Assembly (NCBI GenBank): GCA_905221605.1
Contig: CAJNDS010002218.1
Span: forward strand, 202,501-265,000
Length of the DNA: 62,500 nt
Source of the DNA: Symbiodinium natans
Lineage: Eukaryota > Sar > Dinophyceae > Suessiales > Symbiodiniaceae
Reading direction: 5' to 3'
Part shown: one piece after another, positions 20,337 to 30,226 of the stretch
How the letters are laid out: each line of letters starts with the position of its first letter
Numbering within the stretch: position 1 is the stretch's first letter
Notes under the pieces: generated by a model
What the model saw: the letters and a program-made list of their open reading frames with translations, nothing else
Database searches by the model: none
What the model was told of the DNA's origin: nothing
Translations under genes and position numbers: made by a program

Positions 20337-23300
20337 AGGGTTTGTGGGGTTTAGCCTAAAGCTAAGCCCTAACCCCTGAACCCTCAACCCTAGCCCTAAA
20401 CCCCAAACCCCAAACCCCAAACCCCAAACCCCAAACCCCAAACCCCAAACACCAAACCCCAAACCCTAAACCCTACACCCTAAACCCTAAACCCTAAACC
20501 CTAAACCCTAAACCCTAAACCCTAGCCCTAAACCCTAAACCCCAAACCCTAAGCCCGAAACCCCAAGTGCCCCACGTGCCCCAAAGCGCTCGTGCCCAAG
20601 TCTCCACAGCAACGGAGATCGGAGACCGGCCGGCGCCGCCGAGGCCTCGCTCCATGCCATGAACTTGGCTGCACTTAGCAGGGTTTAGGGTTTGGGGTTT
20701 AGGGTTAGGGTTTAGGGTTTAGGGTTTAGGGTTTAGGGTTTAGGGTTTAGGGTTTAGGGTTTAGGGTTTAGGGTTTAGGGTTTAGGGTTTAGGGTTTAGG
20801 GTTTAGGGTTTAGGAAATTTTTAGCTACCTTGTTAAAAAAAAACCCAATAAACCCAAAAAGGCTAAGGATCTAAAGTTACAGTAAAGCACCACAGAGCAT
20901 GAACAGCTATGGGCTGACAAGGTTGCAAAGGGTTTGGGGTTTAGGGTTTGGGGTTTAGGGTTTACGGTTTAGGGTTTAGGGTTTGGGGTTTGGGGTTTAG
21001 GGTTTGGGGTTGAGGGTTTGGGGTTTGGGGTTTGGGGTTTAGGGTTTGGGGTTTAGGGGTCAGGGTTTCGGGTTTAGGGTTTAGGGTGTAGGGTTTTAGG
21101 GAGGGTACCTACTCCTTGCGGTGTTTTTCAGGCCGGGGCTGCTGAGGGGGGTTTAGGGGGCTCAGGGAGTGAAAGGCTGGGTGAGGGGTTTAAGGGTTTG
21201 GGAGGGATTTAGGGTTTAGGGTTTAGGGTTTAGGGTTTAGGGTTTAGGGTTTAGGGTTTAGGGTTTAGGGTTTAGGGTTTAGGGTTTAGGGTTTAGGGTT
21301 TAGGGTTTAGGGTTTAGGGTTTTCAGACTTGGGTGTTGGGAGGGGTTTTGGGGGGCTTGGGAGTTTGCAGGTTGAGGGGTTTATGGTTTCTAAAGGGTTT
21401 TGCGGGGATTGAGACGGGTTTACAGGGCTTTCTGGGGTTCACGGTGTTTTATCGCGGTTCTTGGTTGCTTGCGAATGGGGCTTGATCTCTGAACCTTGGC
21501 TCTAACCCCTTACACCCTTAAACCCACAAACCCTTAAACCCTTAAACCCCTAAACCCCCCAAAACCTTCAAGCTGTTTCTGGGAGCCAGGTGGCTCACGT
21601 CCGCCTCCGCGTTGAGGAGCGGCTTCACAATGTCCAGGAGGCCGTCTTCGGCCGCGATGGCGAGCCTTCTAAACCCTAAACTAGGCCCTAAACCCTCTAA
21701 TTCAGAACCCTAAACACTAAACAGGGACCCTAAACCCTAAACCCCAAACCCTCAAACCCAAAACCCTAGACCCTGAACCCTAAAGTCTAAACCCTCAACC
21801 CTCTAGCGTGTTCGGGTTTGGTTGATGTTTGGGCTTCGGGTTTAGGCGTTTTGTGTCGAGGTTTTAGGATGATTGGCTTCTGCATCTTGGCTCTGTGTGT
21901 CCCGCAAGGCTGCTCAGAATGCCCTTGATGCCTGTAGGTACAGCACTGCCGGATCCAATCCCACGCACCCCACACCCCTAAACCCTAAACCCTAAACCCT
22001 AAACCCTAAACCCTAAAACTAAACGAGTGAATAGACACCCCTTGGTCGCCCAGTAACCATAAGAATAGTGAAGGCACCCTCTTGTGGGTTGGTTACTTCG
22101 ATAAGGGAACCCAGAACTCAAAAAGAGGGGAAGGTACCAAAAGAGGGGAAGGGGCACCACTGACCTACCCTAAACCCTAAACCCTAAACCCTAAACCCTA
22201 AACCCTAAACCCTAAACCCTAAACCTAAACCCTAAACCCTAAACCCCAAAACCCCAAAACCCTAAACCGTACCACCGGGCCGCCAAGACCCGGAAACCAA
22301 TGAAGACACTGCCCGGGCGCGGTGTTGGGCCATTTCGTTGGGCCTTGTTCACATCGACCTTTGCATTAACCTCGTCGGGCGCTGGACGGGGTCTTGTCTA
22401 TGGGTCAACTCCTCAAGCCTGAACCATGATTTAGGGTTTAGGCTTTAGGGTTTAGGGCTTAGGGCTTGGGGTTTAGGATTTAGGGTTTAAGGAGTTTAGG
22501 GTTTAGGGGCTAGGGTTTAGGTTTCAAGTATACGAGCATTTCCGAAAATTGGTTTTAGGTGTTAGGGTCAGGGCCAAAACAAAACAGGACGAACCTTGAG
22601 AGCTTAGGGTTTAGGGGTTAGGGCTTAGGGTTTAGGGTGTCAGGGCTTCGGGTTTCTGAGGCTTAAAGCCCACAATCTCCATGCTCAAAACCCCGGCAAC
22701 AAACTGAGGGTTTAGGGTTTTGGGTCTTTTGAACTTGACAAACGAATGCCCAATTATAAAGACAACTGCTAGGCCCAAGACTAGCTAGGAATGCAAAGGG
22801 TACCTTTTTTGGTTTACAGGGGCGTATCAGGGAACCAAAGCCCGAAATTTAAAAAATCAGGGCCTACTCTGGGTCTTAGCCCTAAGCCAAGCCCTCAACC
22901 CTAAACCCTAAACCCTAAACCCCAAACTCTAAACCCTAATTAAGCAAAGGGAATAAGGCTCACCAAGGGGCCAGAAGCTGCACCATGTCTCGCTGACGTG
23001 TGCGCACTGCGACGACCAGCGGCGTTTGCCCACTGGAGTCGGGCAGGTTCGTGTCGGCCCGTGCGTGCACCTAGGGTTTAGGGTTTAGGGTCTAGGGTTT
23101 AGGGTTTAGTCTTTAGGGTTTAGGGTTTAGGGTTTGGGGTTTGGGGTTTGGGGTTTGGGGTTTGGGGTTTGGGGTTTGGGGTTTGGTGTTTTTTGGAGGG
23201 TTTGGGGTTTCGGTTTGTTCTAGGCGGTTTAGGGTGGCTTAGGGCAGTTTAGGCAGTTTGGGCGGTAGAGGGGCAAGTGTGTTAGGTGTCGAGCCGATGG

Positions 23301-26300
23301 CTTCCGTGGGGCAAGTGGAGGCGGCATTCTTGGCGTTGAGAAGAGCTGATGAGGGGTCTTCGGGGGCTGGGCGTTCGGGTGCGCGTTCCCAGGGATTTGG
23401 GAGGCTCTTTGGTTTTTAGGAGCTTCACAAACCCCGAGTCCTGCACCCAATTACCTTAAACGCTAAACCCTATAAACCCCATAATATCGGGGTCGGAATA
23501 ATTGCTAATAAGATTCCCTTATGGTTTTCTGTATAAATATACTCTAATGACCCCCAAAACCCTATTCTAGTTAGGAAGGCCCCTAAATCAAGCCCTAAAC
23601 CCTAAACCCTAAACCCTGAACCCTGAACCCTAAACCCTAAACCCTAAACCCTAAACCAAGGTGCGAGCAGTTTCGCCGACTGGAGCTGGTGGTGTCGAAT
23701 GGCCACCAGCAGTGAGGTTGCCTTGTCTAGCCCTAAACCTCAAACCCTAAACCCTAAACCCTAAACCCTTAACCTTAAACCCTAAACCCTAAACCTTAAA
23801 CCCTAAACCCTGAACCTTAAACCCTAAACCCTAAACCTTAAACCCTAAACCCTAAACCCCAAAGCCTTCAACCTCGGGCCTTCCTTCCCAAACCCCAAAC
23901 ACCAAGACACCCCTCCTCACAAAAAGGGACAAGCAAACGGCATGTAGGCTTCAGGCGGGTTTAAAGTTTAGGGTTTAGGGCTTAAGGTTTGGGGTCGAGA
24001 GTTTGGGGGCCATACGCAACAGCCGAGCAGCGCGCTCGGCCCCGCTCGTGACGTCGGGGTTGTAGGGCAGCTGCAATCTCAGCACTCTGAAGGGTTTAGG
24101 GTTTAGGGTTTAGGGTTTAGGGTTTAGGGCTTAGGGCTTAGGGCTTAGGGCTTAGGGCTTAGGGCTTAGGGTTTAGGGTTTAGGGTTTAGGGTTTAGGGT
24201 TTAGGGTTTAGGGTTTAGGGTTTAGGGTTTAGGGTTTAGGGTTTAGGGTTTAGGGTTTAGGGTTTAGGGTTTAGGGTTTAGGGTTTAGGGTTTAGGGTTT
24301 AGGGTTCTCTATTTAAGGTCTAGGAAGCCAAGGAGCATCTTGTCGACTTTCTTCACCTTCCCTTCTCTGCAGGCCTGGTGGAGTTGGCGGGTCTTTTCCC
24401 CGACCACTTCCACGAAGTCCTCCGGTTTCAGCGGGACAGGGGCGTAGCTTAGGGTTCAGGGTTTAGGGGTTTAGGGTTTGGGGTTTAGGGTTTAGGGTTT
24501 AGGGTTTGGGGTTTGGGGTTTAGGGTTTAGGGTTTAGAGCGTGGGATGTGTAAGCTTCGCAGGGCCCCGTGGGGTTTGCAGTGTTCGGTGGTTTGCGGTA
24601 CGGAAGTGGCGGGGGCCTTTTTTGGGTTTAGGGTTTAGGGTTTTGGGTTTAGGGTTTAGGTTTTTTGGTTCCACACGCCCAGCTCAAACAGAGCTCGTCT
24701 TCTAAAGGTGCCCAACAAGGTACCCTCCCCAGTACAAAACCTAGTTTTCTGCCCCCCAACGCAAACGCTAATTTGGCTCTCGCAAGCTTCTAGACATGAC
24801 TTTCACAAGGCGTGCTTATAGCAACAAGCCTTTCGCCATGCAGCCTTGACACCCCGACGTCGAGACTGGAAACAATGAGAAGCCCTCCGGCGAAAACGTC
24901 CCCCAACACAAAACCAAACTTTCGCTCGTAATACATGAGGAAGCGTGCTAGATGTTAGTCCGAAGTACAGCGTTGAGTGCAAAAGTATTTGGATGTGGGC
25001 TGGCTTTGGTTTGGCTGGCTCTGGTTTGGCTCGTTTTGAGTAGTGTTTGGGTGGTCTTGGGGTGGGCATGTCAGCACACAATTGCGTACAGCTGACCAAT
25101 GCTACACCCTAAACCCTAAACCCCAAACACTATCAGCTATCACGCGAATGTCCTGCATGACCAGGTTCACGTCCCGCGGCAGCTGCAGCGCGTCATCATC
25201 GCACAGCGCCGTGGCCGCAACTAGCTGGTGCCGGTGCCTGGCCCCCCAAAACCCTAAACCCTAAACCCTAGACCCTAAACCCCAAACGAAAACCCTGAAC
25301 CCTAAGCTCGGCCCCAACCAACCCCAAGCCTCAAAACCCTCACGCCCACACCTTCAAAATTTCGGGCTTTGGGGATTCAATTTAGAGTTGAGGGCCCAGG
25401 GCTTTTGGGTTTAGGGTGTGTATAGGGTTTAGGGTTTAGGGTTTAGGGTTCAGGGCTTAGGGTTTAGGGTTCAGGGCTTAGTGTAAGTAAGGGTTCCGGG
25501 CTTACCGGGCTCAAGGCCGCTTCTAGGGCTCAGGGCTTCGGGTTTTCAACCTCTTATCGGTTGCCCGGGCGCGTCGCGAAGCCCGTCACGCAGGACAGCA
25601 GCAGCTTGGCAGCCTGTGGCTTTTCATAAAAAAAGAGGGTTTTAGAAAAAACAATCAAGAGTGCTTAAAAGAGGGTTTTTTCCTTTTAACCCTCCTTTTT
25701 TCTTTAGAAAAAAGCCCTCTTCTGTCACGAAGGACAGCAGCAGCTTGGCGGCCTTCACGCGGCTCCCGCAGGCTTTGGCGGTAGCGGCGACATCCTTGCT
25801 TGCTCCAGACACCCCGCGGCCAACTAACAAAAGATGCTATACAGACGTATGTATGTATCTATCTATCTATCTATAGATATATATATATATATATATACCT
25901 ATAAGATATATGCATATATGTATACATATATATATATATATGAAGGGAATTGCAATGAGCCTTTCGGGGCTGAGAAAGGTGCGCTTGGGGTCGGTACCCA
26001 ACTCCATAACCTGAAGGCCTCGTCATCGAGGCTCCACCACCCAATGAGGATCTCAGAGCCCAGCACACCTCAAACCTTGGAACCCCTAAACCCCTAAACC
26101 CTAAACCCTAAACTCTAAACCCTAAACCCTAAACCCTAAACCCCAAACGACCCACTTTAGAACAAGGCTCGACCTCATAGAGGTCCACCACGTCTCCTCC
26201 GAACTTTTGCACGTGAAGGACGAGGTCTGGGTCCTTTGCTTTCGTAAATTGCGGTTTAGGGTTTACGGTTTAGAGTTTAGGGTTTAGGGTTTAGGGTTAG

Positions 26301-27628
26301 GGTTTCGGGCTTCCCTACCCCCTAATTGCAGCCTAAACCTGGGGGCTTATCTTACGGACCTGGGCCAGGAACTCAGGCTTCAGGCGTGGGGCATGAGCAT
26401 TGCCAGCATTGCGGCAGAAGCGCTCTCTGCTACTTCTGCGTGCCGTGTTACGGTGAAGTGCCCGAAACCCTGAACCCTCAACCCTATCAACCCCAAAACC
26501 TGGTTTATGGGGGTTATGGTGTTTTGGTATCACAGGTTCAGGGTCTGCTTCGTTGGTCTGAAAAACGAGACAAGGCCACAAGTGACAGTGCTCTTGTGGC
26601 TTAGGGTGTAGGGTTTAGGGTTTAGGGTTTAGGGTTTAGGGTTTAGGGTTTAGGGTTTGGGGCTTAGGGTCTTGAAGCTTAGGGAATTTAGGGCTCGGGT
26701 TAAACTAGGGCTCAGGGTTTCGGCCTGAAGCTTTCGGATTCGGCGTTTGGATTTGGCGTATTTCAGTGCGACTGGCAGGTACCGTGCGGATCCTAAACCC
26801 CAAACCCTAAACCCTAAACCCCAAACCCGAAACCCGAAACCCTACAACCGCTAAGTAGAACACTCGACGCTCCCGGAGCTTGATGTGCCCTGTATGACAT
26901 TCGAAGTCATCATTGGGCATCCTAGTTGTCCAGTGACCTGGGGGAATTGAAGGTTAACCTTTGGGATGATAAGGGGGTTATACTACCCCAAAAAGGTTCA
27001 AGGTTACCTACTCTACTACTAGCCCTGAACCCTAGACCCTAGACCCTAGACCCTAGACCCTAAACCCTAAACCCTAAACCCTTCATTCTACATGTACATA
27101 AGAAAGGCATGAGAAGAGGAATGAATGTGGGTAGTTCTCTGAGCCAGGGTCCCTGTTGGGGTCCTTTCTTGTTCAAGCCGTACTGTATGGGGGGACCCAA
27201 ACAAGGACCCGACATAAGAGATGAACCCTAAATCCTAAACCCTAAACCCTAAACCCTAAACCCTAAACCCTAAATCCTAAACCCTAAACCCTAAACCTAA
27301 ACCCTAAGCCCTAAACCTTAAAGTACCCATGTGACCAAGAGGCTTTCTGCTTCCACCGGCTCTGCCGCAGGCGGCAGAGATCCAGGATCCGGGAGCGGAT
27401 GCTCTCGGAATATACCTGGCCCTAAACCCTAAACCCTAAACCCTAAACTCTAATCTTCACAAAGGCTCTGCACACACATGGCAGCCTTGGGTTTAGGGTT
27501 TAGGGTTTAGGGTTTAGGGTTTAGGGTTTAGGGTTTAGGGTTTAGGGTTTAGGGTTTAGGGTTTAGGGTTTAGGGTTTAGGGTTTAGGGTTTAGGGTGTA
27601 GGGTTTTGGGTTTTGGGTTTTGGGTTTT

Positions 27629-27666
<38 letters not shown>

Positions 27667-28919
27667 GGGGGGGGGGGGGGTGGGGGTTTACAGGAAAGGT
27701 CTACTCCTTAGAAGGGGGCTTGGGGCTTGGGGCTGGGGGCTTGGGGCTTGGGGCTTGGGGCTTAGGGCTTGGTGCTTGGGGCTTGGGGCTTGGGGCTCGG
27801 GGTCTGGGGTTTGGGGCTTGGGGTTTGGGCGATATCCCAAAAGCCCTTGCATATCGCAACCTGGTGCGTGCCAACGGCCTCGGGTTCGAAAACTTCAGGG
27901 TTGAGTTAGGGCTTAGGTTTTTAGGGTTTAGGTATAGGGTTTTCGGATAACTCGGGTTCTTGGTCCCTACATGAGGCGACAAGCTTTACCTACTTCTAGT
28001 AGTGTACCTGTAACGGTTTCGGGCCTAGGGGTAATTTGAGAGGTTTTCCGCACATTTTTTGTTTTAATTACCCTAAACGCTACACCCTGAACCCTGAACC
28101 CAATACAAGGGACCATGGTTCGGGGAATTGGCCAAGTGGCCTTCTCGCCGTTCGCCGTCACTTCGGACAAATCCTTCAGCCGAGCCTCAACAAGATTTGG
28201 TGGCTTAGAATTCGGAAACCTGAACCCTCATGAAACCCTAAACCCCCAACCCTCTACCCTAAACCCTACAAACCTAGGGTAACCTCCAGCTTCAAGCCGC
28301 CACTCAGGCCCTGGGCCGTGAACGCTTGACCCCTAAAACTCAAGTCAAAAACCACCCAGCGGCAGAACCCGTAATTTAAAAACTCTGGAGTAGCCCTAGC
28401 CCGCCTAATACAGGGCCTTAGCAATTACAATAGGGCTTTGGGCGATATTCTCGTAAACGCGATATAGGGACCATAGGCAATACAATTCTTCCGACCCTGC
28501 GGAAAAAATCTAACCCTAAACCCTAAACCCTAAATCCCCGGAACCGCCCCAACCACCGAATCCCAGAAGCCTAGGACCCTAGAGCCCTCGACATGATTTC
28601 GGTCAGACATTGGATCTAAGTTCCTAGGTCCTACTAGAAGTGGAGGGTTTAAGGTTTAGGGTTTCGGGTGTAGGGTTCAGGGTTCAGGCTTCAGAATTCA
28701 GGGTTCAGGGTTCAGGGTTTAGGGTTTAGGTATTAGGGTTTAGGGTTTAGGGTCTAGGGTTTAGGGTTTAGGCTTTAGGGTTGAGGGTTGAGGGGTTGGG
28801 GTTAGGGCCTGGGGTATAGGGCTTGGGGTTTAGTGCTCAGGGTTTTACGAATGCTTGGCCTGGATTGCGTTCAGCAGTGGCCGTCCGTTGGGGACTTCAT
28901 CCACCGAGTGTCCGCAGAC
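20268..28919 (-). CDS. Ankyrin-repeat protein gene, at least nine ankyrin-related exons
   Basis: Minus-strand islands at 28919, 28203, 25825, 25613, 24447, 23721, 23070, 22370, 21665 and 20336 carry ankyrin-type sequence. Other candidate exons lie between them. The exons at 23721-23665, 23070-22972, 22370-22321 and 21665-21566 join without a frame break. Their junctions fall inside the ankyrin consensus (AKLL|VHARADTNLPDSSGQTPL; VQLL|VNAKVDVNKAQRNGPTP; GPTP|LAIAAEDGLLDIVK). The three introns begin GC and end AG. Ankyrin repeats are about 33-residue helix-loop-helix units used for protein binding; the partner is unknown. The 5' and 3' limits were not found, and more than one gene may be present. 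Confidence 0.7.
20600..20680. CDS. Coding-like island, strand undecided
   Basis: The plus strand reads NGDRRPAGAAEASLHAMNLA after TCTCCACAG|. The minus strand has a frame with GRSPISVAVETW, faintly ankyrin-like. The position inside the ankyrin series suggests minus. Confidence 0.35.
21566..21665 (-). CDS. Ankyrin exon
   Basis: Acceptor TTTAGAAG|G, itself built on a TTTAG heptamer, and donor TTGAAG|GTTTTGGGG. After one base completing the previous codon, 33 codons read LAIAAEDGLLDIVKPLLNAE then ADVSHLAPRNSLK. This covers helices 1 and 2 of one repeat and the start of the next. Confidence 0.8.
22041..22160. mobile_element. Fragment of inverted-repeat element family M2
   Basis: Starts CTTGGTCGCCCAGTAACCAT, close to the end of the complete element at 62228-62451. 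It carries AAGGCACCCTCTTGTGGG and AAGAGGGGAAGG blocks and runs into a CCCTAAA array. The opposite end was not found. Confidence 0.6.
22321..22370 (-). CDS. Ankyrin exon
   Basis: Acceptor CCCGACGAG|G and GC donor ACACC|GCGCCCGG. Fifty bases give VNAKVDVNKAQRNGPTP with two bases left over, completed by the first base of the next exon to make the TPL of the ankyrin signature. Confidence 0.75.
22972..23070 (-). CDS. Ankyrin exon, exactly one repeat
   Basis: Acceptor AACCCTAG|G, supplied by a CCCTAAA-type array, and GC donor CTTCTG|GCCCCTTGG. Ninety-nine bases encode 33 residues, one whole ankyrin repeat in phase 0-0. It contains ADTNLPDSSGQTPLVVAV and RQRDMVQLL. The stringent length and signature make this the best-supported exon here. 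Confidence 0.85.
23273..23425 (-). CDS. Possible exon, Pro-rich
   Basis: An open minus frame contains NQRASQIPGNAHPNAQPPKT and PPPLAPRKPSARHLTHLPLY. It lies inside the intron between two ankyrin exons by the in-frame reading, so it would be alternative or non-coding. Confidence 0.25.
23482..23585. mobile_element. Short element, family M4, inverted copy
   Basis: CATAATATCGGGGTCGGAAT ... TTCCCTTATGGT ... CCCTATTCTAGTTA..GGCCCC is the reverse complement of the layout seen at 50781-50885. AT-rich and non-coding. Confidence 0.65.
23665..23721 (-). CDS. Ankyrin exon
   Basis: Acceptor AGACAAG|G and GC donor CTGCTC|GCACCTTGG. Exactly 19 codons, ATSLLVAIRHHQLQSAKLL, form most of a repeat. The join to the exon at 23070 restores AKLLVHARADTNLPDSSGQT, a standard repeat boundary. 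Confidence 0.8.
24005..24093 (-). CDS. Candidate exon, possibly ankyrin-related
   Basis: Open frame LQLPYNPDVTSGAERAARLL; the ending resembles helix 2 of an ankyrin repeat. The splice join to the next exon could not be made in frame. Confidence 0.4.
24329..24447 (-). CDS. Ankyrin-type exon, first repeat
   Basis: Acceptor GCTAAG|C and GC donor CTCCTTG|GCTTCC. The frame reads VPLKPEDFVEVVGEKTRQLH then QACREGKVKKVDKMLL, typical of an N-terminal capping ankyrin repeat (LHQACREG...VDKMLL). Confidence 0.65.
24541..24627 (-). CDS. Candidate exon, unknown protein
   Basis: The open minus frame reads APATSVPQTTEHCKPHGALR then SLHIPR. Splice sites were not fixed. Confidence 0.35.
24803..25095 (-). CDS. 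Possible exon, unknown protein
   Basis: A 98-codon open minus frame in a region free of arrays contains QLCADMPTPRPPKHYSKRAK, PEPAKPKPAHIQILLHSTLY and a Cys/Arg-rich end. Family not recognised. It may include intron. Confidence 0.35.
25127..25245 (-). CDS. Candidate exon, unknown protein
   Basis: The open frame reads HQLVAATALCDDDALQLPRD then VNLVMQDIRVIADS. The downstream side is a CCCTAAA-type array. Helical composition fits the neighbouring ankyrin exons but shows no clear repeat. Confidence 0.5.
25550..25613 (-). CDS. Ankyrin-type exon, downstream copy of a duplicated segment
   Basis: Acceptor AGCCACAG|G followed by AAKLLLSCVTGFATRPGN. About 29 bases (GCTGCCAAGCTGCTGCTGTC and beyond) are repeated at 25757-25727, on the other side of a hairpin insert. 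Confidence 0.5.
25622..25732. repeat. Hairpin insert between duplicated ankyrin sequences
   Basis: AAGAGGGTTTTAGAAAAAAC at the left pairs with TTTAGAAAAAAGCCCTCTT at the right, and AAAAGAGGGTTTTTTCC faces AACCCTCCTTTTTT. It is about 105 bp, AT-rich, and bordered by the 29-bp direct duplication. Confidence 0.7.
25727..25825 (-). CDS. Ankyrin-type exon, upstream copy of a duplicated segment
   Basis: The minus frame reads VSGASKDVAATAKACGSRVK then AAKLLLSFVTEE; A-ACGSRVKAAKLLL fits the second half of an ankyrin repeat. Confidence 0.5.
25855..25945. repeat. TATC and TA microsatellites
   Basis: GTATCTATCTATCTATC followed by runs of TA/TATA. The open frames of Ile and Tyr codons across it are artefacts. 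Confidence 0.9.
26174..26233 (-). CDS. Candidate exon, unknown protein
   Basis: Acceptor AGCAAAG|G and donor TATGAG|GTCGAG bound exactly 20 codons, DPDLVLHVQKFGGDVVDLYE. Flanked by outward-facing arrays. Other minus frames are broken by stops. Confidence 0.65.
26360..26426 (-). CDS. Candidate exon, unknown protein
   Basis: Acceptor GTAGCAG|A and a near-canonical donor CCCAG|GTCCGTAAG. The frame reads RFCRNAGNAHAPRLKPEFLA. Confidence 0.6.
26745..26795 (-). CDS. Small candidate exon
   Basis: The open frame reads ARYLPVALKYAKSKRRIRK on the minus strand next to a CCCTAAA-type array. No firm splice sites. Confidence 0.4.
26866..26937 (-). CDS. Candidate exon, unknown protein
   Basis: Acceptor CCCCAG|G then VTGQLGCPMMTSNVIQGTSS and SGSV. 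The donor may be GGGAGC|GTCGAG. Confidence 0.45.
27327..27415 (-). CDS. Candidate exon, basic helical segment
   Basis: Acceptor TGGCCAG|G and donor ATGG|GTACTT. The frame reads VYSESIRSRILDLCRLRQSR then WKQKASWSH. Confidence 0.6.
27630..27681. repeat. Poly-T to poly-G tract
   Basis: About 35 T followed by about 16 G, directly after a TTTAGGG/TTTTGGG array. Other homopolymer G or C runs lie at 55-82, 14178-14260, 18427-18448, 42600-42780, 44612-44622 and 52693-52870. Confidence 0.9.
27861..27893 (-). CDS. Small candidate exon
   Basis: The frame reads VFEPEAVGTHQ to a donor CACCAG|GTTGCG. Very short. Confidence 0.4.
28114..28203 (-). CDS. Ankyrin-type exon
   Basis: Acceptor TCTAAG|C and donor ACCATG|GTCCC bound exactly 30 codons: PPNLVEARLKDLSEVTANGE then KATWPIPRTM. 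With the exon at 28919-28860 it continues an ankyrin repeat through NAIQ|PPNLVEARL. Confidence 0.65.
28429..28500. mobile_element. Short element, family M4
   Basis: GGGCCTTAGCAATTACAATA ... ATATAGGGACCATAGGCAAT ... TTCTTCCGACCCT shares the layout of 50781-50885. Confidence 0.6.
28860..28919 (-). CDS. Ankyrin-type exon
   Basis: A strongly pyrimidine-rich acceptor (CCCCCCTCC..TTTGCGAAG|G) and GC donor ATCCAG|GCCAAG bound exactly 20 codons, VCGHSVDEVPNGRPLLNAIQ. This fits the loop and helix 1 of an ankyrin repeat (D..NGR.LL.AI). Confidence 0.7.
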
Positions 28920-29733
28920 CTTCGCAAAGGAGGGGGGGGAGGGGGGCAGGGCATAAAGCTGGCGGGTGGCTTTGTTTGGGGTTTGGGGTTTAGGGTTTAG
29001 GGTTTAGGGTTTAGGGTTTAGGGTTTAGGGTTTAGGGTTTAGGGTTTAGGGTTTAGGGTTTAGGGTTTAGGGTTTAGGGTTTAGGGTTTAGGGTTTAGGG
29101 TTTTCAGGGTCTAAAGGTGACGATCTATTGAACTGGAGCCACCACTTTTTACGGGCTTGGGGCCTTGGTTTGCGGACTTCGGATTTAGGAGGTTCCGAAG
29201 CCCCCAAAACCATGGTACACCAACCCCATACCCATACCCCAATCCCTTAAACCCCTGTCGCCCCCCCGCCCTACCACAAACCGGCTACAACCTCACCCCA
29301 CCCCCGAAATGCCACCCAAACTCTGCAACGCCCGAAATCCCAAACACGGCCTGGTACGCGGTCTGGAGTTTGGGGGTTCGGGGTTTAGGTTTAGGGCTTA
29401 GGGTGGCAAGTAGGATCCCTAAACCCTAAACCCTAAACCCTAAACCCTAAACCCGAAAACCCTTCAGCCCTCAACCCCCAAACCCGTGAAAGCGTGCCCC
29501 GCGCCTCCAAGAGTTCGCAAACGCACCTCGGCATCGGGTTTGGGTTATTTAGGGTTTACGGTTCAGGGTTTGAGGGCTTAGGGTTTAGGGGTTTAGGGGG
29601 CTTAGGGGGTGGAGGGTTTAGGGTTTAGGGATTCGGGTTTAGGGTTTAGGGTTTAGAGTTTAGTGTTTAGGGTTTGGGGTTTAGGGCTTAAGGGCTCAGA
29701 TTATCAGGGTTGAGTAGGGTTTAGGGTTTAGGC

Positions 29734-29828
29734 TCTGTTGAGAACAGGCGCTCAATTGCCTGCCCCTCAGGGGCCGCATCGTGGTTGGTTTTCATCCCCA
29801 CGAGGTCGTGGACAACCTGGCCGATGAC
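29734..29828 (-). CDS. Candidate exon, unknown protein
   Basis: Acceptor CCAAGCAG|G; the frame reads VIGQVVHDLVGMKTNHDAAP then EGQAIERLFSTE. The acceptor is formed by the end of the inverted-repeat element at 29832-30092. The plus strand is also open (GRIVVGFHPHEVVDNLADDL). Confidence 0.55.
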
Positions 29829-29831
29829 CTG

Positions 29832-30092
29832 CTTGGAGGCTCATGGTACTAATTAACCAATTGTAGCTGTACTTATAAGTGTACTTGAAACCGTATTAGG
29901 GCACTTATAACTGTACTTGAAACCGTATTAGGGCACTTATAACTGTACTTATAAGTGTACTTGTAACCATATTAGGGCACTTAAGGGGCGTAGAAGTGGG
30001 TTATAAGTACCCCTAAACCCTAAACCCTGAACCCTGAAACCCTAAACCCCTAAGTACAGCTATAATTGGTACCATGAACCTCCAAGTGGCGA
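29832..30092. mobile_element. Inverted-repeat element M5 containing a CCCTAAA array
   Basis: The termini CTTGGAGGCTCATGGTACTA and CTTGGAGGTTCATGGTACCA (reverse-complemented right end) match at 18 of 20 bases, followed by AATTA..TAGCTGTACTTA on both sides. Inside are GTACTTGAAACCGTATTAGG-type tandem units and a short CCCTAAA array. Non-coding. Confidence 0.85.
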
Positions 30093-30226
30093 AGGGTTTC
30101 AGGGTTTTAGGGTTTCAGCGCTTCAAGAGTATGGGGTCTCCTGTAGGGCTTAGGGTTTCGGTTTAGGGTTTAGGGTTTGGGGTTTCGGGTTTAGGGTTTA
30201 GGGTCTAGGGTTTGGGGTTTAGGGGC

